Notes under the pieces: model-generated
What the model saw: the letters and a program-made list of their open reading frames with translations, nothing else
What the model was told of the DNA's origin: nothing
Database searches by the model: none
Translations under genes and position numbers: made by a program
In this document: piece after piece, positions 1-7,355 of the stretch
Numbering within the stretch: position 1 is the first letter of the stretch
Layout of the letters: every line of letters begins with the position of its first letter
Source of the DNA: Eubacteriales bacterium
Lineage (GTDB): Bacteria > Bacillota > Clostridia > JAQUNY01
NCBI GenBank assembly: GCA_028717405.1
Contig: JAQUNY010000017.1
Span: 1 to 17,783, forward strand
DNA length: 17,783 nucleotides
Reading direction: 5' to 3'

Positions 1-471
1 CAGAAAAATATGAAACAGGTTATTCTCAAAGTCGACCCGAACGCAGATTCTAAAGGTTCAGCCAACGATATCCTCAAAGCTCTGGGCTTTGAGAGTGCCA
101 CACATTATCAGTTCTGCTCCCTGACAAACATCGACAGGGATTATCCTGATATCATAGATGACCTGGAAAAAATCTGGGCTGAAGTTGACAATGAATATGA
201 TTTCCCGTATTTCGCCCATGTTTCGCTGGGATGGGACAAAAATCCGCGTTATCAGACTTTTTGCCCCGGCATTGTCCGAAAAAATACGCCTGAGAATGTG
301 CAGAAAGCCTTTGAAAAAGCCAGGGATTATGCCGATGCCCATCCCGGGCAGCCGCCACTGATTGTAATCAACAGCTGGAATGAATGGACTGAAACAAGTT
401 ATCTGCAGCCTGATAATCTCTACGGTTATGGTTATCTTGAAGCCTGTAAAAAAGTTTTCATGGAAAGCTGA
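1..471 (+). CDS. WbsX / GH99-like domain protein, C-terminal part
   Basis: The reading frame is open to the left edge (Q-K-N precede the first ATG at position 10), so this is the 3' end of a longer gene. The visible part ends with the pattern INSWNEWTE...YLQPDN...YGYGYLEA, typical of the WbsX domain (glycoside hydrolase family 99-like), which is found alone or fused to glycosyltransferases in polysaccharide and O-antigen loci. An upstream stretch with VRKNTPENVQKAFEKA is also as expected for this family. The likely role is in cell-surface or dietary glycan metabolism, but the substrate cannot be told and an upstream glycosyltransferase or hydrolase domain may lie outside the window. Its stop lies 14 bp inside the convergent trpA gene, so there is no room for a separate terminator. 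Confidence 0.75.
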   Translation, partial: QKNMKQVILKVDPNADSKGSANDILKALGFESATHYQFCSLTNIDRDYPDIIDDLEKIWAEVDNEYDFPYFAHVSLGWDKNPRYQTFCPGIVRKNTPENVQKAFEKARDYADAHPGQPPLIVINSWNEWTETSYLQPDNLYGYGYLEACKKVFMES

Positions 472-1237
472 TTGCCTTTTTCATCATCCGCACATAATCT
501 GCCACGTGCGGCACGCAGTCTCTTCCGTAACGCTCAATTATCCCGACTATGGCGCTCCCCACAATGATCCCGTCAGCGAATGAGCCTATAACCGCTGCCT
601 GCTCCGGTGTCGAAATTCCAAAGCCCACAGAACAGGGGATATTTGAAACTTCTCTGGCAGTCCTCACCATTTCGCTTACTGTTCCGCCTATCTCACTCCT
701 TACTCCCGTCACTCCCATCGAGGACACACAATACAGGAATCCCATGGCTTCTCTGGCTATCATGCGTATCCTTTGACTGGAAGTAGGGGCTATCATCGAG
801 ATAAGATCAACATTATTGCCAAGACAAAACGGCAGCAACTCGCCTTTCTCTTCGTAAGGCAGATCGGGTACGATAACTGCGTTAACTCCCGCTTTGCCGC
901 AATTATTAATGAAGGAAGCACTTCCATACACAAATACCGGATTCATATAAGTCATCAAAGCCAGTGGGACATCGCATGACTTGCGGACTTTTCCAACCAT
1001 ACGGAATATGGCGTCCACAGAAGCTCCACCTGCAAGGGCCCGTATATCTGCCTTTTGTATGGCCGGCCCCTCCGAAACCGGGTCTGAAAAAGGGATGCCG
1101 ATTTCAATAATATCAGCGCCTGCCTCTGCCATACGGATAACCAGTTCAGAAGTTGTATCCATATCCGGGTCTCCGGCTGTTATAAACGGGATAAAAGCTT
1201 TTTTGTTATTACTAAATGCATCCCTGATTTTACTCAT
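458..1237 (-). CDS. trpA: tryptophan synthase alpha subunit
   Basis: A 259-residue (beta/alpha)8-barrel protein of normal family length. TrpA cleaves indole-3-glycerol phosphate to glyceraldehyde-3-phosphate and indole, which is channelled to TrpB in the cytoplasmic alpha2-beta2 complex. The N-terminal FIPFITAGDPD and the block IEIGIPFSDPVSEGP are clear family signatures. The catalytic Glu (E49 in E. coli) is E45 here. The second catalytic acid, Asp60 in E. coli, is replaced by Glu56 (SDPVSEGP instead of SDPLADGP). The phosphate-site glycines VGFGIS and GIIVGSAIV are present. The start ATG overlaps the trpB stop by 8 bp (ATGAGTAA), with AAGGGGG about 9 nt upstream, indicating translational coupling. 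Its stop overlaps the convergent WbsX-like gene by 14 bp. Confidence 0.96.
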   Translation of the reverse strand: MSKIRDAFSNNKKAFIPFITAGDPDMDTTSELVIRMAEAGADIIEIGIPFSDPVSEGPAIQKADIRALAGGASVDAIFRMVGKVRKSCDVPLALMTYMNPVFVYGSASFINNCGKAGVNAVIVPDLPYEEKGELLPFCLGNNVDLISMIAPTSSQRIRMIAREAMGFLYCVSSMGVTGVRSEIGGTVSEMVRTAREVSNIPCSVGFGISTPEQAAVIGSFADGIIVGSAIVGIIERYGRDCVPHVADYVRMMKKAISFP

Positions 1238-2414
1238 GGATGTCGACCCCCTTATAACGCGCTATTGCCGCAACATCCTTATCCCCCCTGCCTGAAAGGT
1301 TGATGATTATGATCTCTTCGCGGCTCATTTCGGGAGCTGTTTTCATTGCATGCGCCACTGCATGCGCGCTCTCGATTGCCGGAATGATCCCTTCAATACG
1401 CGACAAATATTCGAATGCCTCAACCGCTTCACTGTCTGTAACAGGCACATACTCAGCCCTGCCGGTATCCCTCAGCCATGAGTGTTCAGGCCCGATCCCC
1501 GGATAATCCAATCCGGCGGAAATAGAATAAACAGGTGCTATCTGGCCGCTCCTGTCCTGGCAGAAATATGATTTCATGCCGTGAAATATACCCACCGTAC
1601 CATTTGCCATCGTCGCAGCATTCTTATCTGTATCGATGCCCTGCCCTGCGGCCTCACAGCCTATAAGCCTGACACTTTTATCCTTTATAAAATCATAAAA
1701 CAGGCCCATTGCGTTGCTGCCTCCTCCAACACAGGCCATCACAACATCAGGAAGCCTTCCCTCTTTCTCAAGTATCTGTTTTTTAGCCTCTTTGCCGATT
1801 ATACTCTGAAAATCCCTGACTATGGTCGGGAATGGATGCGGTCCCATAACTGATCCAAGTACATAATGTGTGTCTACCACTCTCTTCGTCCATTCAACCA
1901 AAGTCGCATTTACCGCATCCTTAAGAGTCCGGGTGCCACTAGTCACACTATTTACCCTTGCTCCTAAAAGCTCCATTCTGTATACATTAAGAGCCTGCCT
2001 GACAGTGTCCTCCTCGCCCATGAATATCTCGCATTCCATATCCATATACGCTGCTGCAGTGGCCACTGCAACCCCGTGCTGGCCTGCGCCGGTCTCTGCT
2101 ATCAGCCTTTTCTTCCCCATATGTTTTGCCAGGAGCGCCTGTCCCAGAACATTATTGATTTTATGGGAGCCGGTATGATTTAAATCTTCTCTCTTCAGAT
2201 AGATTTTTGCACCTCCCAGGTCTTTTGCCATCTTTTCAGCATAATATAGAAGAGAAGGCCTGCCTGCATATTCCGCAAGCAGCTTCTCCAGCGCAGAGAC
2301 GAACTCCGGATCATCCTTCAGGCGCAGGTACGCCTCCTCGAGCTCGATCACAGCATTCATGAGAGTCTCGGGTATATACTGGCCTCCGAATGGTCCAAAA
2401 AGTCCTTTTGACAA
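1230..2414 (-). CDS. trpB: tryptophan synthase beta subunit (TTG start)
   Basis: About 394 residues, TrpB1 type, PLP enzyme condensing indole and serine to tryptophan. The N-terminus SKGLFGPFGGQYIPETLM, the PLP lysine in HTGSHKINN (K85 from this start, K87 in Salmonella numbering), the catalytic Glu in ETGAGQHG (E107) and the phosphate-cup GGGSNAMG are all visible. There is no nearby ATG. Two in-frame TTG codons exist at 2420 and 2414. AAGGAG (2424-2429) lies only 3 nt before the first but 9 nt before the second, so 2414 is preferred, and it gives the usual MSKG N-terminus. It is followed directly by trpA, while trpE, trpG, trpD, trpC and trpF are absent from the window. Confidence 0.95.
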   Translation of the reverse strand: MSKGLFGPFGGQYIPETLMNAVIELEEAYLRLKDDPEFVSALEKLLAEYAGRPSLLYYAEKMAKDLGGAKIYLKREDLNHTGSHKINNVLGQALLAKHMGKKRLIAETGAGQHGVAVATAAAYMDMECEIFMGEEDTVRQALNVYRMELLGARVNSVTSGTRTLKDAVNATLVEWTKRVVDTHYVLGSVMGPHPFPTIVRDFQSIIGKEAKKQILEKEGRLPDVVMACVGGGSNAMGLFYDFIKDKSVRLIGCEAAGQGIDTDKNAATMANGTVGIFHGMKSYFCQDRSGQIAPVYSISAGLDYPGIGPEHSWLRDTGRAEYVPVTDSEAVEAFEYLSRIEGIIPAIESAHAVAHAMKTAPEMSREEIIIINLSGRGDKDVAAIARYKGVDIHE

Positions 2415-2465
2415 TGACAACAGCTCCTTGTTCGAATAATAATAAATTTTCTCTTTTAATACAAG

Positions 2466-2477
2466 CTGTATTTACAG
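2466..2477. promoter_or_regulatory. 12-bp palindrome in the trpBA leader
   Basis: CTGTA-TT-TACAG is a perfect dyad (5-bp arms, 2-bp centre) about 15-25 nt downstream of the predicted trpBA transcription start and upstream of the ribosome binding site. The loop is too short for a good RNA hairpin, so a protein operator is more likely. No regulator can be named. The matching position after the aldolase promoter lacks it. Confidence 0.4.
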
Positions 2478-2483
2478 GCAGCA

Positions 2484-2545
2484 TTTTATAAGGAATAATA
2501 CTACAGCAGAGTTTATCCCTTGTCAACTCTAAGTAAACCAATCGA
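2484..2545. repeat. duplicated promoter block, copy A (upstream of trpB)
   Basis: Aligns without gaps over 51 bp to 3651-3701 with 41 identical bases, then after a short gap both continue with AATCGA. The conserved block covers the -35, spacer, -10 and the initially transcribed CCTTATAAAA. It stops before the palindrome and ribosome binding site of trpB. Confidence 0.8.
2498..2526 (-). promoter_or_regulatory. promoter of trpBA
   Basis: On the minus strand TTGACA (2521-2526), a 17-nt spacer and TAGTAT (2498-2503) form a good housekeeping-type promoter. Transcription would start near 2491, giving a leader of about 77 nt before the TTG start. The whole element is a near-copy of the aldolase promoter at 3665-3693. 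Confidence 0.75.
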
Positions 2546-2604
2546 GGGCACCGATTCTGGATTCTGGAGAACTTATCAAGTGGCACTATTTCTGATACCT
2601 TAAT

Positions 2605-3633
2605 TTACCGCAGCAAATCTGCCAAAGCCCTTATATCGTCGATTGAAGTTGCCCAACTGGTCGCCAGCCGTACCACAGTATGGTCTTCTCCTGCTTTTTC
2701 CCAGAAGCTGAAACCAATATCAGCCTGTAATCGCTTCATTTTTTCATTTTCAAGTACAATAAAGATTTGGTTAGTCGGCGAATCGTTGTAAAATCTGAAG
2801 CCTTTTTCCCGTAAAATATTTTTCAGTATATTTGCCATTTCTATTGCATTCCGGCTGATTGCAAAGTACAGTCCATCTGAAAACAAAGCATCAAACTGTA
2901 TTCCAACAAGTCTTCCTTTTGCCATAAGCGCGCCGTTTTGCTTGATTATTGTGTAAAAATGCCGAGGGGTGTTCTCTTTTGTAAAAACTACAGCTTCACC
3001 GCACAGGGCTCCAACCTTGGTCCCTCCAATATAAAAGACATCACAATATTCCGCTATATCCGGAAGCGCAACATCTGTTCCTTCACTCATCAGTCCATAT
3101 CCCAGCCTGGCCCCGTCGAGGTACAAAGGTATGGAATACTCCGCGCATACCGATGAAAGCCGCCTTAACTCATCCTTTGAATAAAGCGTCCCATATTCTG
3201 TTGGGTGCGATATGTATACCATGCCCGGGTAGACCATATGTTCATGGTTAACATCATCATGGAAATCTTTCAGGTATTTTATGAGCGAAACAGCTTCGAT
3301 TTTGCCATCATTGCTCTCAATTTCCAAAACTTTATGGCCTGTATCTTCAATCGCACCGGCTTCATGTGTGCTGATGTGCCCTGTTGGAGCAGCTATAACC
3401 CCTTCATACGGCCTTAGTGACGCATCTATAACAGTCCTGTTTGTCTGTGTGCCCCCGGCCAGAAAATAGATGTCAGCTTCAGGGCACCTGCAAAGCTCCC
3501 TGATTTTCACCTTAGCCGATTCACAGTACTTGTCGGTGCAATATCCCGGCAGCTTCTCCATATTTGTTTCAATAAGGCGTCTGAGAATCTTCTCATGAGC
3601 GCCCTCCAGATAATCGCTTTCGAAATTAAGCAT
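2605..3633 (-). CDS. low-specificity L-threonine aldolase family protein (PLP)
   Basis: A 342-residue fold-type I PLP enzyme of the beta-eliminating lyase / threonine aldolase family, which splits L-threonine or allo-threonine to glycine and acetaldehyde in the cytoplasm. The N-terminus MLNFESDYLEGAHEKIL matches the family. Conserved features are FLAGGTQTN (phosphate site), APTGHISTHEAGA with a PLP-stacking His86, YLDGARLGYGL (D173, R176) and the PLP lysine K206 in GGTKVGALCGEA. The start at 3633 is chosen because GAGGG sits 5 nt upstream and because the promoter -10 and -35 fall exactly where a longer TTG-started reading frame (to 3693) would begin. It lies between the permease and trpB, all on the minus strand. 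No terminator is evident before trpB, so read-through into trpBA is possible. It resembles LtaE, but substrate preference cannot be read. Confidence 0.9.
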   Translation of the reverse strand: MLNFESDYLEGAHEKILRRLIETNMEKLPGYCTDKYCESAKVKIRELCRCPEADIYFLAGGTQTNRTVIDASLRPYEGVIAAPTGHISTHEAGAIEDTGHKVLEIESNDGKIEAVSLIKYLKDFHDDVNHEHMVYPGMVYISHPTEYGTLYSKDELRRLSSVCAEYSIPLYLDGARLGYGLMSEGTDVALPDIAEYCDVFYIGGTKVGALCGEAVVFTKENTPRHFYTIIKQNGALMAKGRLVGIQFDALFSDGLYFAISRNAIEMANILKNILREKGFRFYNDSPTNQIFIVLENEKMKRLQADIGFSFWEKAGEDHTVVRLATSWATSIDDIRALADLLR

Positions 3634-3650
3634 GTTTTCCCTCATGTGAG

Positions 3651-3708
3651 TTTTATAAGGCATAATTTTACAGTAAATATTATTCCGTGTCAATTCTAAG
3701 TGAATCGA
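3651..3708. repeat. duplicated promoter block, copy B (upstream of aldolase)
   Basis: Partner of 2484-2545 (41 of 51 bases identical, plus AATCGA). This copy is partly coding: its upstream part encodes the last residues of the permease (…DSLRIDTE). The two copies are direct repeats flanking the aldolase gene. Confidence 0.8.
3665..3693 (-). promoter_or_regulatory. promoter of the threonine aldolase gene
   Basis: TTGACA (3688-3693), 17-nt spacer, TAAAAT (3665-3670) on the minus strand. Transcription would start near 3658, about 25 nt before the ATG at 3633. The -35 overlaps the last codons of the permease gene (stop at 3680-3682), so the aldolase can be expressed apart from the ABC operon. 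Confidence 0.75.
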
Positions 3709-6520
3709 TCACATTATCCCTGCTTATGATCCTCATCGAATACATCATCGTTGAAAATACTACGGCAAAAACACTGCCCACAGCAATCACCACAGAACTC
3801 CACGGCAGGTAAAAACCGGTCTCGAATGCTCGCGAAATACTTCTGAAAATCAGCCATGTAACAAGAAACGCAGCCGGTATGCCCCAAATCAGGGATTTAA
3901 CCCCATACAGTATGCATTCATAATTCATCATCCGCCTGAATCCCCTCTCAGTCATACCCACCGATCTCAGCATGGCAAATTCTCTCCTGCGCAGCATTAC
4001 GTTGGTCGATATTGTGTTGAATACATTGGCAAGCGCAATCAGCGATATCAGAATAATGAATCCATAAGAGAACACCTTAATAACAGTAACCATATTTCTG
4101 TCTGTCTTGTTCATTTCATATGTATTAATCAGTGAGTATTCATCTTTGTATAGTCCATTTGCCATAAGATACTCTTCCAGCTGCTCAAATGCTTTTTGAG
4201 GGTTGTCTGCGCGAAAGTAAAAGGTACATGTCTTTGTATTCATTTTTGAAAGGAAATAACTCATTGGATACATGATTTTTATACCATATTTCTCAGAAGT
4301 GTTCAGCCCTTCAGCAAGTCTTGTATCTACTTCCATAACATCAAACTTCAAGGGTATGATCTTAATATAATCTGAATTTTCATTGCTCTGAACTATGTAT
4401 TGGCTTTCGCTTTCGGGCAGTAATTCACGTCTCTCACGATCAACCGCCGCAAAACTTATTTCAGCCGTTTTCTCCTTCAGCAAAGGTATCTTGACAAATC
4501 TTTGCAGTGAAGCGTCAAACCTGCTTAAAAGCGCCTGCCCCAGGCCTCTGGCATCAGCAATATCTAAATATATGTCCGTATCAAATCCGTTTAGCAGCAA
4601 ATACTGCTCATATAAATCATCTCCTATCCCAAAAACGCGGATAAATATCTCGTGTTCTGCTGCACCGGCTATATCATCTATATCCGCTGTATTCGCCACA
4701 TTGTCCGTACCAGCCATATAAGCGGCATCAGGCGTAATATTATAGTATTCAAGATATTCATCTGTAAACTGCGCTACCGGCATTTTTACCCCGATAGTTT
4801 TTTCTACGGCATAAACTGATGATGAAAAATCAGCAACAGTTATCAATTTCCGGTAAAGTGAGTTTAAATAATCATAACTCACATAACCTCCGCTTACACC
4901 TGAATAATAATATGCAATATCATAATCGCTATCCTGAAATGCTCCGGTAACCGCGTCTGTCAGATAAGAGCACAGACTGCTCGCCGAAATGAAAAGCACT
5001 GTGCTCATAAACAGGGACACAACAGTAGCGCGATATTTTTTTTTGCTCCTCTTAAAATATTTTCCAGCCAGGATCCCTTCAAGTCCAAATAATTTTCGGG
5101 TGATCAATGATGATTTCATTTTCCCGGATTTTACCCTGATATCTTTAGACAGTCTTATCGCATCTATCGCGGATATCCTCACCGCCCTGCCGGATGGCAC
5201 CCAGGCTGAGATCATGACAGTCACAAATGCAAAGAAGACCGCGGCGGCCAGGGCTGCGGCCGAAATATCAAGATCCAGTACAAGTTTTTCCGATCCATAG
5301 AAAGCATAAAATTTGTCTCCAACAAATCTGAGGGTAACTCCGATACCCAGGATCCCGCTGATGATCCCAACCGGTATACCTATGCCGCTCACTGCCAGTG
5401 CCTCAAAGAGAACCATCCCTCTCGCCTGCCTTTTAGTCGCCCCTATGGATGCCAGAAGTCCGAATTGCCTTGTCCTCTCGCTTACCGAAATAGCAAAAGC
5501 GTTATATATCAGTGATATAGAGCCAAACATGATTAACCCGATCAATATCCCGGCAAAACTGTAAAACACATAATAAAAGTTGGAATACCTTGATACGCCG
5601 CTGTACATAAGAACATCTGTATTTGTACTTCCGGTCATGCCGCTTTCATCAACATATGCAAAGATATTTTTGGGAAATTTCATCTTCAAATATATGTCAA
5701 ACAGTCTTGTCTGGCCGGCATCTGAATTACCTTCCGGGTAACCGTCCGCATATCCACTGATACCGCTGCCAAAGTCAGCCTTTGTCAAAGCCGTATACCC
5801 AGGTGCAGAATAGTCCTCAAAGCCTGGCCTTTCGTAGAAGCCGGTCACCGTATAAGTCCTTGTTTCCATTATCTTCAGTTCTTCAGGCCTCACACCTGCA
5901 ATATTGTTTTCAACGTGGCCTTCATTTACATCACTTCCGGCATTCCCGTCGCCATCTGCACTGCCGCTGTTTTCGATATGACTGTCGCTATTATCATTGC
6001 TGATGTACGGATTCTGCTGTGTCAGCCTTATGTCCCCTGCATATCTGTCACCTGTCTCCAGCGATAAAACATCGCCTGTTTTATATACAACTCCGCCATT
6101 TGACGCAAGATGGACGGGCAAAATTATTTCATCATCAGATAACGGTAGTCTGCCGCCTATGATATGGACGGGCATCCTTTCAAAGAACAAATCGTCGGCG
6201 CCCATAATAAATAAATACGGCTTATATTCATTCCTGCTCCCAATCTCAGCATATCCAATACCGACTGCCAAAGCGGCGCTTTCGACCCTGCTGTCATTTA
6301 AAATTTCCGCTGCAGTCCCGGCGTTCACTCCATTAAATGCTCCATGCCAGTCTCCGTTGACATATATGGCATTATCGAGCATATAGTCCTGCAGACTGGA
6401 AATGAAGACAGTCACTGCTGTGATCATTGAAACAGATAAAATTATACCGATTATGGTGACAACTGTTCTTGTTCTGTTAATGGCAAGAGATTTGAGTGTG
6501 ACCTTATGGAAAATATTCAT
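3680..6520 (-). CDS. FtsX/MacB-type ABC transporter permease, duplicated architecture
   Basis: 946 residues with two FtsX-type halves. Hydrophobic segments are seen near residues 19-42, 313-340, 365-395, 418-440, 498-520, 828-850, 875-900 and 912-930, giving a 1+3+1+3 arrangement. Large extracytoplasmic domains lie between TM1-TM2 and TM5-TM6. Each FtsX domain carries the cytoplasmic signature before its second helix (SERTRQFGLLASIGATKRQ and LRRREFAMLRSVGMTERGF). Residues about 172-208 form an Asn/Ser/Asp/Gly-rich insertion in the first extracellular domain. Such permeases, with a LolD/MacB-like ATPase, usually work by mechanotransmission, moving lipoproteins, peptides or antimicrobials, or sensing them. 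The start codon overlaps the ATPase stop (ATGA). The 3' end contains the promoter of the next gene. Confidence 0.9.
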   Translation of the reverse strand: MNIFHKVTLKSLAINRTRTVVTIIGIILSVSMITAVTVFISSLQDYMLDNAIYVNGDWHGAFNGVNAGTAAEILNDSRVESAALAVGIGYAEIGSRNEYKPYLFIMGADDLFFERMPVHIIGGRLPLSDDEIILPVHLASNGGVVYKTGDVLSLETGDRYAGDIRLTQQNPYISNDNSDSHIENSGSADGDGNAGSDVNEGHVENNIAGVRPEELKIMETRTYTVTGFYERPGFEDYSAPGYTALTKADFGSGISGYADGYPEGNSDAGQTRLFDIYLKMKFPKNIFAYVDESGMTGSTNTDVLMYSGVSRYSNFYYVFYSFAGILIGLIMFGSISLIYNAFAISVSERTRQFGLLASIGATKRQARGMVLFEALAVSGIGIPVGIISGILGIGVTLRFVGDKFYAFYGSEKLVLDLDISAAALAAAVFFAFVTVMISAWVPSGRAVRISAIDAIRLSKDIRVKSGKMKSSLITRKLFGLEGILAGKYFKRSKKKYRATVVSLFMSTVLFISASSLCSYLTDAVTGAFQDSDYDIAYYYSGVSGGYVSYDYLNSLYRKLITVADFSSSVYAVEKTIGVKMPVAQFTDEYLEYYNITPDAAYMAGTDNVANTADIDDIAGAAEHEIFIRVFGIGDDLYEQYLLLNGFDTDIYLDIADARGLGQALLSRFDASLQRFVKIPLLKEKTAEISFAAVDRERRELLPESESQYIVQSNENSDYIKIIPLKFDVMEVDTRLAEGLNTSEKYGIKIMYPMSYFLSKMNTKTCTFYFRADNPQKAFEQLEEYLMANGLYKDEYSLINTYEMNKTDRNMVTVIKVFSYGFIILISLIALANVFNTISTNVMLRRREFAMLRSVGMTERGFRRMMNYECILYGVKSLIWGIPAAFLVTWLIFRSISRAFETGFYLPWSSVVIAVGSVFAVVFSTMMYSMRIISRDNVIDSLRIDTE

Positions 6521-7200
6521 TTCCTCATCACCTCGTCGCGTGTGATTCTGCCGTCTTCTATGGCAATGATCCTTTTGGCCTGCAAAGCAATGTTTTCATC
6601 ATGTGTGATTATAATGATGGTCTGGTTATACCTGCGATTGGACAGCTTCAGGAGTTCAACAATTTCCTGGCTGTTTTTCGAATCGAGATTACCGGTCGGT
6701 TCATCTGCAAGCACCACAGCCGGGGCGTTCATCAACGCTCTTCCTATTGATACTCTCTGCTGCTGTCCTCCGGACAGTTGATTGGGGAGATGCTTTTCCC
6801 TGCCTTTAAGGCCAAGCGTTTTAATCAATTCATCAAAACGTTCCGCATTGATCTTCCTGCCATCCATCAAGACAGGAAGTGTTATGTTTTCCATAACATC
6901 AAGAACCGGGATCAGATTATAGAACTGGTAAATCAGGCCAACCTGCCTGCGTCTGAATATTGCAAGCTGATCTTCATTTTGGGCGTACACATCTCTGTCG
7001 TTCATATAAACCGCCCCTGAAGTCGGCCTGTCAACACCTCCAATTATATGCAGAAGCGTAGATTTTCCGGAACCTGAAGGTCCTATGATTGCTATAAATT
7101 CCCCCTGTTCCGCGCAGAAGGATACGCCGTCCAGCGCTCTTACTTCACTTTCACCTTTCCCATAAATTTTAGTAAGTTTTTCAACTCTGAGTATTTCCAT
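6517..7200 (-). CDS. ABC transporter ATP-binding protein (LolD/MacB family)
   Basis: 227 residues, with Walker A GPSGSGKST (40-48), Q-loop Q92 in LIYQFYNL, signature LSGGQQQ (142-148), Walker B VVLADEP (162-168, catalytic E167), D-loop GNLDS and switch His200 in IITHD. The length and the YQFYNLIPVLDVMENI block are typical of ATPases paired with FtsX-type permeases (MacB, LolD, BceA). The ATG at 7200 is preferred over the GTG at 7209 because AGAGG sits 8 nt before the ATG and overlaps the GTG. It overlaps the permease by 4 bp, and the two surely form one complex at the cytoplasmic membrane. No two-component system or periplasmic adaptor gene is adjacent, so the Bce-type sensor role is not supported by context. 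Confidence 0.96.
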   Translation of the reverse strand: MEILRVEKLTKIYGKGESEVRALDGVSFCAEQGEFIAIIGPSGSGKSTLLHIIGGVDRPTSGAVYMNDRDVYAQNEDQLAIFRRRQVGLIYQFYNLIPVLDVMENITLPVLMDGRKINAERFDELIKTLGLKGREKHLPNQLSGGQQQRVSIGRALMNAPAVVLADEPTGNLDSKNSQEIVELLKLSNRRYNQTIIIITHDENIALQAKRIIAIEDGRITRDEVMRK

Positions 7201-7226
7201 TATTTGCACCTCTTAGCAGTAAGATA

Positions 7227-7239
7227 ACATTTTAAATGT
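7227..7239. promoter_or_regulatory. 13-bp inverted repeat upstream of the ABC operon
   Basis: ACATTT-T-AAATGT is a perfect 6-bp-arm dyad 27 bp before the ATPase start. On the minus strand it is preceded by two copies of TTAATGT spaced 10 bp apart, i.e. on one helix face. This suggests an operator, but no convincing -35/-10 pair was found in this 155-bp gap. Confidence 0.35.
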
Positions 7240-7355
7240 CCAACATTAACATACATTAATAAACCCGATAACATTTTTTGGGCTGAGGATAAATTGACTG
7301 AAGTCCGCAGGATCTCTCCTGTAAATGTACAGTGTGACGTCGACAAATGCCAAGG

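Noticed and set aside
2311..2586. 91-codon reading frame overlapping the trpB start, similar at one stretch to the extended aldolase N-terminus
   Set aside because: The similarity (TR..., PYK) merely reflects the duplicated promoter block, and the frame runs into trpB out of phase.
2421..2604. T-box or trp attenuator upstream of trpB
   Set aside because: The promoter lies at 2498-2526, leaving about 77 nt of leader with no Trp-codon peptide, T-box sequence or terminator hairpin.
2605..3693. Longer version of the aldolase beginning at a TTG at 3693
   Set aside because: That TTG is part of the TTGACA -35 element and has no ribosome binding site. Family homology starts at 3633.
3680..7200. Bce-type antimicrobial peptide resistance/sensing module
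   Set aside because: The permease has the duplicated 8-helix layout, but no histidine kinase or response regulator gene lies nearby, so only a general FtsX-type ABC call is supported.
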